64,000 nt of DNA, taken from Streptomyces sp. NRRL S-340 (GTDB lineage: Bacteria; Actinomycetota; Actinomycetes; Streptomycetales; Streptomycetaceae). The stretch covers positions 62,001-126,000 of the forward strand of contig NZ_JOIY01000015.1 of assembly GCF_000720185.1 (NCBI RefSeq), read 5' to 3'. The translations under genes and the position numbers were made by a program. A model generated the notes under the pieces. It had not been told where the DNA came from and searched no databases. It worked only from the letters and a program-made list of their open reading frames with translations. Below are positions 31,423-40,020 of the stretch, piece by piece. Within the stretch, counting starts at the first letter, position 1; each line of letters begins with the position of its first letter.

Positions 31423-33345
31423 CTAGTGCAGTGCCTCCAGCGAGCCGCCGTCCTCCAGCGTGCCCTTCAGCTGCGCCTGTGCGCCCTGCCGGGCCCGGGC
31501 GGTGAGCAGGTTGCCCCGGGCGGTCGCGGTGACCCCGCCCGTCGCGGTGACCGAGGCCGTGTCCTTGCCGCCGGCCGCGAGCAGGTACCAGGTGCCGGCC
31601 CGCGACTTCCACAGCACCCCGGCCAGGACGTGCGGGTCACGGGCGCCGCACGCCGGTACGTCCTCGGCCTTGGCGGTCACCGCCCCGTACGTCGCGCCGG
31701 GCACGCGGACCTGGGCGAGCACCCGCGGGCCGGCGCCCCGCCAGGTCTCGGCCCGGGTGCACACCCACGCGGCCGTGCCGTTCGCCCCGGGCAGCGGCTG
31801 CTCGGCGAACTGCCAGGCGTTGACCGACCGCACGCCCTGCCCGCGCACCGCACCCAGCGAACAGGCGAACGGCGCCCAGGTGCGCAGCGCCGCCGTGCCC
31901 GCGGCCCCGTGCGGGGCGGTCGGCCTGCCCGTGGTGAGGCGGGCGGGCACCAGCTCGCCCAGATCGCTCAGCACCTGCGAGCCGCCGTCGCCGGTCAGCT
32001 GGAGCACCCGCCACGAGGTGCAGGCCCCGGTCTGCTGCGCCGCGCCGGCCAGCGGCCCGGTCACCCCGTCCGCCGACAGGCCCAGGTCCAGCGCGGCCGA
32101 CGCGGGCTTCAGCAGATCGCGCTGGGCCGCCTTGCGGACCCAGGGCGCCGTCAGGTAGCGGACGTTGCCGTCGGAGCGGGCCAGCACCACCGCGGACGCC
32201 TCCGCGCCGCTCGCCCCGTCGGCCCGGGCGAAGTCGAGGGCCGCCCCGGCCGTGGAGTCATCGGGCTCGGCGTAGCGGACGACGCGCAGGCCGTCGTAGA
32301 GGATCACCACGTGCGCGGCGTCGACGTCCCCGGCGTACAGGAGCTGCGGCGGCCCGGCGGGGGCGCCGGACGCGGTGCCGGGCGTGGCCGAGACCCGGAC
32401 GGAGCCGCCGGAGCGGGCCCAGACGGCCAGCGCCCGGCGCAGCAGGGCCGTGTCACCGGTCAGGTTCCCGCGCGCCGGCCACACGGAGAAGTCCAGCCGG
32501 CTGGAGGTCCGCCAGGTGGCCGGTCCGATCCTGGTCAGCCGGCCCGGGTCCAGCGCCGCCTCGGCGGACGGGTTCTGCGCGTAGGCGGGGGCGGCGGCGC
32601 CGTCCGGGCCCCAGCCGCCGCCGGGCAGCGCGACCAGCGCGCCGCACACGGCGAGCGCCGCGGCGGCGGCGAGCGCGGCCCTGGTGTGCTGTCTGCGCCG
32701 CACCAGGTCGGTGGGCCGCGCCTGCAGCGAGCACGGGTCGAACTCGGGGGACTCCAGCAGCGCGTGGTGGGCGGGCACCTGCTCCGCCTGGCGCAGCGCG
32801 GCCCCCGGATCGGCCACGCCCGCGGCCGACAGCACCTCGCGCACGGCGGTGTCCGGCAGCCGCTCCAGGCCGCGCAGGACGTAGGCCGCGCGGGCCGGAG
32901 CGGTCAGGGACGACAACTGCTGGTCGAGCAGGAGTTCGTCGGCCCCTCCCGAGCGCGGGAAGAGACGCAGACCCCACACCTGCGGCAGCAGCGGCGGCAG
33001 CGGGCGGCGCCGGGGCCACCGGCCGCGCCCGGCCGCCCGGCCCGCCTCCAGGGCCGTACGGAGCACCCGGAGGCGCAGGTAGGTGTAGCCCAGGTCGCCG
33101 TCGCGGCCGGTGGACTGGGCCGGGATCGCGGACGCGCAGGAGCGGCCCCGGGGCAGGGCGCGCTGCACGAGGGAGTGCGCGAGCAGGACGCGCCGGCCGC
33201 GTCCCCGGCCCGACGGCAGCACCAGGTAGGCGAGCCGGACCAGCCGGGGGTAGTGCTCGACGAGGGCGGCTTCGGCCTGTTCGACGCCGACGGCGGGGCG
33301 GGAGGCGGACGAGGGGCGGCGCGGGGCGACATCCTGTGACTGCAC
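31423..33345 (-). CDS. Membrane protein with ECF-sigma-like N-terminal domain and large extracytoplasmic domain
   Basis: I do not recognise a named family. The 640 residues fall in three parts. Residues 15-195 look like a degenerate sigma-70/ECF pair: EAALVEHYPRLVRLAYLVLP recalls region 2, and LLLDQQLSSLTAPARAAYVLRGLERLP with TAVREVLSAAGV recalls region 4. One membrane helix follows (ALAAAAALAVCGALVALPGG, about 222-241). The remaining 400 residues are outside the membrane, rich in Gly/Ala/Thr, with a few cysteines (TGACTSW, WAPFACSLG, WVCTRAE, VPACGARD) and no catalytic motif. The GTG at 33345 has no clear ribosome site. The TPR gene ends 49 bp upstream, suggesting an operon. A regulatory or sensing role is inference. 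Confidence 0.7.
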   Translation of the reverse strand: MQSQDVAPRRPSSASRPAVGVEQAEAALVEHYPRLVRLAYLVLPSGRGRGRRVLLAHSLVQRALPRGRSCASAIPAQSTGRDGDLGYTYLRLRVLRTALEAGRAAGRGRWPRRRPLPPLLPQVWGLRLFPRSGGADELLLDQQLSSLTAPARAAYVLRGLERLPDTAVREVLSAAGVADPGAALRQAEQVPAHHALLESPEFDPCSLQARPTDLVRRRQHTRAALAAAAALAVCGALVALPGGGWGPDGAAAPAYAQNPSAEAALDPGRLTRIGPATWRTSSRLDFSVWPARGNLTGDTALLRRALAVWARSGGSVRVSATPGTASGAPAGPPQLLYAGDVDAAHVVILYDGLRVVRYAEPDDSTAGAALDFARADGASGAEASAVVLARSDGNVRYLTAPWVRKAAQRDLLKPASAALDLGLSADGVTGPLAGAAQQTGACTSWRVLQLTGDGGSQVLSDLGELVPARLTTGRPTAPHGAAGTAALRTWAPFACSLGAVRGQGVRSVNAWQFAEQPLPGANGTAAWVCTRAETWRGAGPRVLAQVRVPGATYGAVTAKAEDVPACGARDPHVLAGVLWKSRAGTWYLLAAGGKDTASVTATGGVTATARGNLLTARARQGAQAQLKGTLEDGGSLEALH

Positions 33346-33394
33346 GTTCAGCAGAACGAGCGAATCGGCGGTTGGTCACCGCCGCCCGGTGGGG

Positions 33395-33907
33395 TCAGGC
33401 CTGGCGCCCGTCGTCCGGATTCACCAGGAGGCGTGCGTAGTTGGCCATGGAACGCTGGTAACGGGGCAGGTGGGGCGCGAGGGCGCCCAGCACGAGGGAC
33501 AGGCCCTCGCGGTCGCGGCCCAGGCTCGACAGGCACAGCGCGAGGCACGCCCGCACCGCGTCGTCCAGCTCGTCGCCGGGCGCCTCCAGTTCGGGGGTGA
33601 GCAGTTCGACGCCCTCCTCCGGCTGCCCCAGGTTCCGCAGCGAGCTGGCCAGCTGGATCTTCGCGCGGCGGCCCCGGTAGCCGTCCAGCCCGCGCGCCAG
33701 GGCCTCCCGGTACAGCGGCACGGCCCGGTCCGGGTGGCCGGTGGAGTCCCAGGCACTGGCCTGCTCGAACGGCCCGACCGGGCTGTCGCCCGGCAGTTCC
33801 GCGACGAGCGCGTCGATCTGCGCGCGGAAGGCGGGGGCCCCGCTCTCGGGGAGGTCGCCTGTGCGGGCCCAGACGGCGGCCACGCGGTCTTCCCAGTCCT
33901 GGTTCAT
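33395..33907 (-). CDS. Small tetratricopeptide-repeat protein
   Basis: A 170-residue soluble protein starting MNQDWEDRVAAVWA. Helical repeats of TPR type are visible: FEQASAWDSTGHPDRAVPLYREAL, RAKIQLASSLRNLGQPEEGVELL and ACLALCLSSLGRDREGLSLVL, spaced about 35-40 residues. The ATG at 33907 is preferred to in-frame starts further upstream. It probably mediates protein contacts. It precedes the sigma-like membrane protein and follows the response regulator on the same strand. Confidence 0.82.
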   Translation of the reverse strand: MNQDWEDRVAAVWARTGDLPESGAPAFRAQIDALVAELPGDSPVGPFEQASAWDSTGHPDRAVPLYREALARGLDGYRGRRAKIQLASSLRNLGQPEEGVELLTPELEAPGDELDDAVRACLALCLSSLGRDREGLSLVLGALAPHLPRYQRSMANYARLLVNPDDGRQA

Positions 33908-34009
33908 CGGCCCACTTTCGCACATGTGTCCCTGGCGGGCCGGGGATTCGAGCGGGGCGCGGCCCCCGGCCCGTGAACCGCCGTGCGCCACAGGCGGACC
34001 GGGACGGTG

Positions 34010-34663
34010 TCAGCGGTCGCGGTCGAGGTGGGCCAGGACGGCCAGCACACGCCGGTTGTCGTCGTCGGAGACCTCCAGGCCGAGCTTGGCGAAGATGTTC
34101 GAGGTGTGCTTGGCGATGGCCCGTTCGGTGACGACGAGCTGGGCGGCGATCGCCGTGTTCGAACGTCCCTGCGCCATCAGCTCCAGCACCTCCAGCTCAC
34201 GCGGCGTCAGCCGGGACAGCCGCCGGTCCGGGCCCGCACGCCGGGCCAGCAACTGCTGGATGACCTGCGGGTCCATGGCCGTACCGCCCGTGGCGACCCG
34301 GCGCACCGCGTCCACGAACTGCGCCGCGTCGAACACCCGGTCCTTGAGCAGGTAGCCCACCGCGCCGGCGCCGTCGGCCAGCAGCTCGCGCGCGTACAGC
34401 TGTTCCACGTGCTGGGAGAGGACCAGCACCGGCAGCCCGGGCCGCTCCCGCCGGGCCGTGAGCGCGCACTGCAGCCCCTCGTCGGTGTGCGTGGGCGGCA
34501 GGCGCACGTCGACCACCGCGACGTCCGGCTCCAGTTCGCTCAGCGCGCGGGCCAGCTCGGGGCCGGACCCGACGGCCGCCGCGATCTCGAAGTCATGGGC
34601 TTCCAGGAGCCTGACCAGCCCGTCACGCAGCAGGAACAGGTCTTCGGCTAGGACAACGCGCAC
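34010..34663 (-). CDS. NarL/LuxR-type response regulator
   Basis: A 217-residue regulator: receiver domain at residues 1-120 with VVLAEDLFLLRDGL, the phospho-accepting Asp in VAVVDVRLPP and the Lys in GYLLKDRV; a C-terminal LuxR helix-turn-helix follows, LTPRELEVLELMAQGRSNTAIA. The GTG at 34663 has a GGAG site 7 nt upstream and overlaps the end of the kinase gene by 16 nt, so the pair is coupled. It should be phosphorylated by the adjacent kinase. Target genes are not evident. Confidence 0.95.
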   Translation of the reverse strand: MRVVLAEDLFLLRDGLVRLLEAHDFEIAAAVGSGPELARALSELEPDVAVVDVRLPPTHTDEGLQCALTARRERPGLPVLVLSQHVEQLYARELLADGAGAVGYLLKDRVFDAAQFVDAVRRVATGGTAMDPQVIQQLLARRAGPDRRLSRLTPRELEVLELMAQGRSNTAIAAQLVVTERAIAKHTSNIFAKLGLEVSDDDNRRVLAVLAHLDRDR

Positions 34664-35931
34664 GGAATCTCCATGGTGACCATGGTGGGGCCGCCCGCGG
34701 GACTGCTGACGGCCAGGACGCCGTCGAATGTACTCAGCCGCCGCTCGACGCCGGCCAGTCCCGAACCGGCCCCGACGGCCGCGCCCCCCTTGCCGTTGTC
34801 GGTGACCGTGAGGCGCAGCATGCCGTCGCCGTGGTGCAGGTCGATCCACACGCGCTGCGCGTCGGCGTGCTTGACGGCGTTGGTGAGCACCTCGCTGAGC
34901 GCGAAGTACGCCGCCGACTCCACCGGGGCGTCGGCCCGGCCCGCCAGGTCGACCGTCACCTCCGTGCCGACGGGCATCCGCAGGGCCAGCGCACGGACCG
35001 CGTCGCCCAGACCGCGCTCGGCGAGCACCGGCGGGTGGATGCCGCGCACCAGGTCCCGCAGTTCGGCCAGGGCGTCGGCGGAGTTCTTCCGGGCCTGCGC
35101 CAGCAGTTCCTTGGCCCGCTGCGGATCGCGGTCGACGAGCGTCTCCACGGTGCCCAGGTCCATGCCCATCGCGATCAGCCGGGCCTGCGCGCCGTCGTGC
35201 AGGTCGCGTTCGATGCGCCGCAGTTCGGCGGCGGAGGTGTCGACGGCGTCGCGGCGGGTCTCGGTGAGCACCCGCACCCGCTCGGCCAGCTCACCGCCGC
35301 CGAGCACGGCCCGGGTGAGCCGGAAGTGCCCCTGGAGCAGCAGCGGGGCGAGGTACCAGGCGGCCACCAGGAGGGCGGCCCCGAGGGCGGCCGCGCCGAG
35401 GGCGGTGGCCTGCCCCGAGACCGGCACGAACGCGTACCAGTACCCGACGTGGGTCCCGTCGGTGACCGCCCGCCACAGCCCCGCCGCCAGCACGAACCCC
35501 TCCAGCGGGTAGAGCACGAGGACGGCGGGCAGCAGCGCGGTCACGAACCCGGCCGTCATGTCGGCCGGCAGCCAGCGCAGGTCCCGCCAGGTCGCCGGGT
35601 CGCCGAGCATGGCGGTGGTGCGCCGCAACGGGCCGGCGCCCTCGGGCAGGGGGCGGTAGGCGCGCGGGATCCTTACGCCGGCCCACTCGGCGGCCCTGAC
35701 CCGCCGCCGGTCGGCGAACCTCCGTACGGCGTCGAGCACCAGCGGTGTGGTGAGGACGCCCACGCCGAGCGGGACCAGGGCGATCGACAGGACCGCCGAC
35801 ACGAACAGCGTGAGCGATCCGGCGAGCGAGACGACGGCGAGGAGGAGTCCCCGCAGCCCCGCCGTGACGACCGTCCGTACCCGCCCGGCCATGTCCCGGC
35901 CGCCCCCGCTGTTCCCGCTCTTCGTCTCCAT
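34648..35931 (-). CDS. Two-component sensor histidine kinase (HisKA_3 type)
   Basis: A 427-residue membrane kinase. The N-terminal half has four to five hydrophobic helices (LLLAVVSLAGSLTLFVSAVL, AVLVLYPLEGFVLAAGLW, AALGAALLVAAWYLAPLLL). The phospho-acceptor helix is RRIERDLHDGAQARL, followed by an ATP-binding domain with EVLTNAVKHADA (N box) and TDNGKGGA...GSGLAGVERRL (G boxes). A DUF2154/PspC-like sensor is absent, so the signal may be membrane-linked. Start ATG 35931 is chosen; 35892 is possible. Overlaps its response regulator. Confidence 0.93.
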   Translation of the reverse strand: METKSGNSGGGRDMAGRVRTVVTAGLRGLLLAVVSLAGSLTLFVSAVLSIALVPLGVGVLTTPLVLDAVRRFADRRRVRAAEWAGVRIPRAYRPLPEGAGPLRRTTAMLGDPATWRDLRWLPADMTAGFVTALLPAVLVLYPLEGFVLAAGLWRAVTDGTHVGYWYAFVPVSGQATALGAAALGAALLVAAWYLAPLLLQGHFRLTRAVLGGGELAERVRVLTETRRDAVDTSAAELRRIERDLHDGAQARLIAMGMDLGTVETLVDRDPQRAKELLAQARKNSADALAELRDLVRGIHPPVLAERGLGDAVRALALRMPVGTEVTVDLAGRADAPVESAAYFALSEVLTNAVKHADAQRVWIDLHHGDGMLRLTVTDNGKGGAAVGAGSGLAGVERRLSTFDGVLAVSSPAGGPTMVTMEIPCALS

Positions 35932-36118
35932 GCCGTCAGTCTGGCCCGCTCCCCGGGCCCCCGTCACGGGGCCGGCCCCCCGTGCCGGGAGTGTCGTCGG
36001 CACCACCCCCCGGGACCCGGCGGACGGCGGAGGGCCCGCCGCCCGGGGCGGGCACGGTACTGGCGCAGCCCGCCCCGCTGCCGGGGCGGGTGCGGCACCG
36101 GCGGGACCTGCCGCCGTG

Positions 36119-37129
36119 CTACGGCCGCTCCAGGCCCAGGACCTTCGCCTCCACCGCCGGGTCCAGGCCGACCGGGGGGAGGTCCGGGCGCTGCGGCGCG
36201 GTGCCGCCGACGGAACGCAGCCACTCCCAGGTGTCGGCGACCGTCTCGGCGACCGGGCGGCAGCGCAGCCCCGTCGCGACGGCGCGGGAGACGTCGGCGG
36301 CGTGCAGGGCGTCGTGCATGTCGCTGCCCGGGGGCACCCACACCGGGAGCTGGGTCCACGGCTCGATGCCCGCGCCGAGGACGGTGCCGGGATCCGTCCA
36401 GCGCAGCTCCGCGCCGGCGCCCGTCACCTCCGCGCAGGCCTCCAGCAGCGAGCCCATGGTGGCGTGCCCCTGCGGGCTCATGAGGTTGTACGGCCCGCTC
36501 AGCTCCTGCTCCACCGCCCCGAGGATCCACCCGGCGAGGTCGCGCACGTCGACGTACTGCAACGGCAGGTCGCGCGGGCCGGGCGCCAGGACGGGACCGC
36601 CCCGGGCGATCCGGCCGAGCCACCAGGGCAGCCGGCGCATGTTCTCGTACGGCCCGAGGATCAGTCCCGAGCGCACCAGCACCGCGCGGTCGTCCCCGAA
36701 CGCGCCGGCCGCCGCCAGTTCGCCGCCCAGCTTGTCCCGGGCGTAGTCGGTGGCGTCCGCGTCCGCGGCGGCACCCTCCACCAAAGGCGCGTCCTCGGTG
36801 TACCCGGCGGGCGGCGCCCAGGCGTACACCGAGCACGTCGACACGTAGACGTACCGCCCCGCGCGCCCCCGCAGCAGGCGCGCCGCGTCGTGGACCGGGC
36901 GGGGCGCGGCCGACCAGGTGTCGACGACCGCGTCCCACTCGCCGTCGTCGGCGGCGAGGGCGGCCAGCCCGTCGGGCGCGGTGCGGTCGCCGCGCAGCGC
37001 CCGCACCCCGGGGACGGGGTCCGGCAGCCGTCCCCGGTTCAGGACCGTCACCTCCCAGCCGCGCCCGACCGCCGCCTCGACGACGGCCCGCCCCGCGAAA
37101 TCCGAACCACCCAGCACCAGAAGTCTCAT
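36119..37129 (-). CDS. NAD(P)-dependent epimerase/reductase-like protein
   Basis: A 336-residue Rossmann-fold protein of the extended short-chain dehydrogenase type. The nucleotide loop is slightly altered, LVLGGSDFAGRAVVE, the Asp/Arg after beta-2 is LNRGRLPDP, and the active-site region reads VSTCSVYAW with a later YARDKLGGE, the YxxxK pair. This resembles RNA-binding/isoflavone-reductase-like epimerases whose substrate is not known. No ribosome site is obvious before the ATG at 37129, so it may be leaderless. Confidence 0.85.
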   Translation of the reverse strand: MRLLVLGGSDFAGRAVVEAAVGRGWEVTVLNRGRLPDPVPGVRALRGDRTAPDGLAALAADDGEWDAVVDTWSAAPRPVHDAARLLRGRAGRYVYVSTCSVYAWAPPAGYTEDAPLVEGAAADADATDYARDKLGGELAAAGAFGDDRAVLVRSGLILGPYENMRRLPWWLGRIARGGPVLAPGPRDLPLQYVDVRDLAGWILGAVEQELSGPYNLMSPQGHATMGSLLEACAEVTGAGAELRWTDPGTVLGAGIEPWTQLPVWVPPGSDMHDALHAADVSRAVATGLRCRPVAETVADTWEWLRSVGGTAPQRPDLPPVGLDPAVEAKVLGLERP

Positions 37130-37226
37130 ACCGGTGACTGTGCCCGGCCGGGCCCCGGGAGGGAACAGGCCTCTGCTGTCGGCAGAGCCGCGGCCGGCCC
37201 GCGGGCCGGTTCAGCGGCTGGTCAGA

Positions 37227-37862
37227 TCAACGGCCGGTCGGCGGGACGTACTTGTAGCCGACCCGGCGCACCGTCCGGATGGCGCCCCGGTGTTCGGCGC
37301 CGAGCTTGCGGCGCAGCCGGGCCACGTGGACGTCCACGGTGCGGCCGTCGCCGACGTGGCCGTAGCCCCAGACCGTGGTGACGAGCTGGTCGCGGGTGTG
37401 CACGCGGTGCGGGTGCGCCACGAGGTGCGCCAGCAGCTCGAACTCCAGGTAGGTCAGGTCGAGTTCGCGTCCGTCGACGCGGACGACGCGCCGCACCGGG
37501 TCGACCCGGACGAGCGGGTCGCCGCCGCCGGTGCCGGTCTCGGCGGCCGCCGCGTCCGGTGCGGTGCCGGGGGCCGGCAGGGCCTGCGGCTGGTCCGGCA
37601 CGGCCACCGGGGCGAACGGCGGCTGCTGGTCGGCCGGGACGAGCACCAGGTAGCCGACCATCGGCGGCCGGCCGGGCAGGGCGGGCAGCGCGTGCGGCGG
37701 GGCCGGCAGCCAGGTGGCGCCCGGGGGCAGGAAGTCCGCCACCTCCACGACCTCGTCCCGGTCCACGGCCCGCAGCCGGTGCCGGGCTGCGGGGGGAGCG
37801 GGGGAGGGGGAGGCCGGGGCGGCGGGGAGGGCTGCGGTGGTCAGGGAACGAGTGGTCGCCAT
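37227..37862 (-). CDS. Orphan OmpR-type winged-helix regulator without a receiver domain
   Basis: A 211-residue protein whose last 95 residues form an OmpR/PhoB DNA-binding domain: VRVDGRELDLTYLEFELLAHL, RDQLVTTVWGYGHVGDGRTVDVHVARLRRKLG (in parts) and TVRRVGYKYVPP. The first 115 residues are Ala/Pro-rich with PPGATWLPAPPHALPALPGRPP and a hydrophobic GYLVLVPADQQPP, and contain no receiver Asp. A kinase partner is therefore not expected, and control may be by level or by ligand. It lies downstream of glnII on the same strand, beyond the glnII terminator, so a link to nitrogen control is possible but only positional. Confidence 0.85.
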   Translation of the reverse strand: MATTRSLTTAALPAAPASPSPAPPAARHRLRAVDRDEVVEVADFLPPGATWLPAPPHALPALPGRPPMVGYLVLVPADQQPPFAPVAVPDQPQALPAPGTAPDAAAAETGTGGGDPLVRVDPVRRVVRVDGRELDLTYLEFELLAHLVAHPHRVHTRDQLVTTVWGYGHVGDGRTVDVHVARLRRKLGAEHRGAIRTVRRVGYKYVPPTGR

Positions 37863-38234
37863 GAGAGGTCAGCTCTTTCGCGCGAGGAGTTCGTCGGACG
37901 AGGCGGCGGCCGCGAGTTCATGGTCGGGCGCGCCGGGGGACGTACGTCGTTCCGCGCTGGCCGAAGGCCGGGGTGTACGGCTTCAGAGGGCCCGCGCGTT
38001 CGTCGCGCGGCAACACACCCGGTCGAAGTCGTGGTGCTGACGGGAAGGCCAGAACGGCTCGAGGTCATGGCGACCCGTCGCGGTGTGCTTCTGGAAGCTG
38101 GCCATGTGTCCATTGAAGCAGACACCGCGCCCGGACAGGACCCTCCTCTCACAGCGTGGACGGTTCCCGGACGGCCGCGAGGGCGCCCACCCGGCGGTGG
38201 GCGCCCTCGCAGGAGCGTGCGGGCCGGAGCCGGC
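37863..38234. other. Gap between glnII and the winged-helix gene
   Basis: A 372-bp stretch holding the glnII terminator (38177-38210), a small hairpin CCGCGCG-N5-CGCGCGG (37992-38010) and presumably the promoter of the winged-helix gene. Short frames in it have no protein-like composition. Confidence 0.6.
38177..38210 (-). terminator. Terminator of glnII
   Basis: A perfect 15-bp inverted repeat (GCGAGGGCGCCCACC and its complement) with a 4-nt CGGC loop, 25 bp after the glnII stop codon. Confidence 0.9.
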
Positions 38235-39272
38235 TCAGACCTGGCCGGCCTTCTCCAGCGCCGTGCAGCAGGTGTCGACGAGCAGCCGCGTCACGACGTA
38301 CGGGTCGACGTTGGCGTTGGGGCGGCGGTCCTCGATGTAGCCCTTGCCGTCCTTCTCGACCTGCCAGGGGATGCGGACCGAGGCGCCGCGGTCCGAGACG
38401 CCGTAGGAGTACTTGTCCCAGGGGGCGGTCTCGTGCAGGCCGGTGAGGCGGTCGTCGATGCCGGCGCCGTAGTTCTTGACGTGGTCCAGCGGCTTGGAAC
38501 CCTCGCCGAGCGACTCGCACGCGGTGATGATCGCGTCGTACCCTCCCGGGCCCTCGCGCATGGCCCTGGTGGAGAAGTTGGTGTGCGCGCCGGCGCCGTT
38601 CCAGTCGCCCTTGACCGGCTTGGGGTCGAGGGTGGCGGAGACACCGAAGTCCTCGGCCGTGCGGTAGAGCAGCCAGCGCGCCACCCACAGCTGGTCGGCG
38701 GCCTGGAGCGGGGCGAGCGGACCGACCTGGAACTCCCACTGGCCCGGCATGACCTCGGCGTTGATGCCGGAGATGCCCAGGCCCGCCTTCAGGCAGTTGT
38801 CCAGGTGGGCCTCGACGATCTCGCGGCCGAAGATCTCGTCGGCGCCGACACCGCAGTAGTAGCCGCCCTGCGGGGCCGGGAAGCCGTTCTCCGGGAAGCC
38901 GAGCGGGCGGGCGCCGCTGAAGAAGGTGTACTCCTGCTCGATGCCGAAGACCGGCTCCTGCGCGGCGAACCGCTCGGCCGTCCCGGCGAGCGCGGCCCGG
39001 GTGTTGGACGCGTGCGGGGTGAGGTCGATGTCGAGGACCTCGCACAGGACGAGGACGTCGTCGCCGCCGCGGATCGGGTCCGGGCAGGAGAAGACCGGCT
39101 TGAGCACGCAGTCGGAGGAGTGCCCCTCGGCCTGGTTGGTGGAGGAACCGTCGAAGCCCCACAGGGGCAGCGCGGCACCCTTGGCGTCGTCGCCGAGGAT
39201 CTTCGTCTTGGAACGCAGCTTGGCCGTCGGCTCGGTGCCGTCGATCCAGATGTACTCGGCCTTGAAGCTCAC
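38235..39272 (-). CDS. glnII: Glutamine synthetase type II
   Basis: Makes glutamine from glutamate, ammonia and ATP. 345 residues, the eukaryotic-like length, with EYIWIDGTEPTAKLRSKTK at the N-terminus, WGFDGSSTNQAEGHSSD, EQEYTFF, AEVMPGQWEFQVGP and GAGAHTNFSTRAMR. Unlike GlnA it is not a GlnE target. GTG start at 39272 with GAGG upstream. A weaker GlnR-type box and a 12-bp hairpin lie 100-160 bp upstream. It is a second, heat-labile glutamine synthetase typical of Streptomyces and Frankia. Confidence 0.96.
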   Translation of the reverse strand: MSFKAEYIWIDGTEPTAKLRSKTKILGDDAKGAALPLWGFDGSSTNQAEGHSSDCVLKPVFSCPDPIRGGDDVLVLCEVLDIDLTPHASNTRAALAGTAERFAAQEPVFGIEQEYTFFSGARPLGFPENGFPAPQGGYYCGVGADEIFGREIVEAHLDNCLKAGLGISGINAEVMPGQWEFQVGPLAPLQAADQLWVARWLLYRTAEDFGVSATLDPKPVKGDWNGAGAHTNFSTRAMREGPGGYDAIITACESLGEGSKPLDHVKNYGAGIDDRLTGLHETAPWDKYSYGVSDRGASVRIPWQVEKDGKGYIEDRRPNANVDPYVVTRLLVDTCCTALEKAGQV

Positions 39273-39372
39273 GGGCCCTCATCCTTCGGGGTGTCACGGG
39301 CGCACTCGCGGGCGCGGTGGTACGGCCGGCGGCGCTGCGGCACTCGGGCGCCGCGGTGGATGGCCGCAGCCT

Positions 39373-39400
39373 GGCAACGGCCGGTTTCCCGGCCGTTGCC
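39373..39400 (-). other. Strong hairpin in the glnII leader
   Basis: A perfect 12-bp inverted repeat, GGCAACGGCCGG-TTTC-CCGGCCGTTGCC, about 100 bp upstream of the glnII GTG. It immediately abuts the GlnR-type box. It may be a leader structure or part of the operator. Confidence 0.6.
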
Positions 39401-39430
39401 CGACTGTGAACCCCGTGTTACCGGTGTGAC
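39393..39430 (-). promoter_or_regulatory. Candidate GlnR box of glnII
   Basis: Read on the minus strand: GTCAC-N6-AACAC-N6-CACAG-N6-AACGG. The spacing fits the GlnR pattern GTNAC-N6-GAAAC repeated, but only the first 5-mer fits well. Lower confidence than the glnA box. Confidence 0.45.
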
Positions 39431-39559
39431 CGGCGGGCGCCCGGCCGCCGCCGCGCCCGGCCACCGCGCCCGGCCACCGTGCCCCGCTGACCGCTGACCG
39501 CTGACCGTGCCCGCCGCACGCTTCCCGCTTCCCGCTCCCCGTGGCGGGAGAGGGGCGGC

Positions 39560-39922
39560 TCAGCCGCGGCCGAGCGCGTCCCGGACGGCCTCCTCCGTCC
39601 GGGCCACCAGCGCCGTGCCGTCGTCGGCCGTGATGATCGGGCGCTGGATCAGCTTCGGGTGCGCCGCCAGCGCGCCGATCCAGCGGTCGCGCGCCGCGGC
39701 GTCCCGCGGCCACTCCCGCAGCCCCAGCTCCTTCGCGTCTGCCTCCTGGGTGCGGGTGATGTCCCACGGTTCGAGACCGAGCCGGTCGAGCACCGCCCGG
39801 ATCTCGTCCTCGGTCGGTACGTCCTCCAGGTAGCGGCGCACGGTGTACTCGGCGCCCTCGGCGTCGAGCAGGCCGATCGCGCTGCGGCACTTCGAGCAGG
39901 CCGGGTTGATCCAGATCTCCAT
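39560..39922 (-). CDS. ArsC-family (arsenate reductase-like) protein
   Basis: A 120-residue thioredoxin-fold protein: MEIWINPACSKCRSAIGLL with Cys at residues 9 and 12, RRYLEDVPTEDEIRAVLDRLG and PKLIQRPIITADDG, the segment with the substrate-binding Arg of ArsC. The first cysteine matches the catalytic one. There is no ars operon here, so it may be a general glutaredoxin-coupled reductase or an Spx/YffB-like protein. The frame continues far upstream to 41818, but only this part is protein-like. It ends ahead of glnII on the same strand. Confidence 0.85.
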   Translation of the reverse strand: MEIWINPACSKCRSAIGLLDAEGAEYTVRRYLEDVPTEDEIRAVLDRLGLEPWDITRTQEADAKELGLREWPRDAAARDRWIGALAAHPKLIQRPIITADDGTALVARTEEAVRDALGRG

Positions 39923-40020
39923 ACGGCCACGGTAGCCGCCGCACCCCGCCCCGCGGGACGCGCTCGCACGCGCGGCCTGCGGTGCGCGCCCGCGGGAGCG
40001 CCCTGCGGACGCGCACCGGA

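Noticed and set aside
37841..38152. Possible leader peptide or small gene between glnII and the winged-helix gene
   Set aside because: The frame is Arg/Ser/Thr/Pro low complexity with no ribosome site and no attenuator-like codon run.
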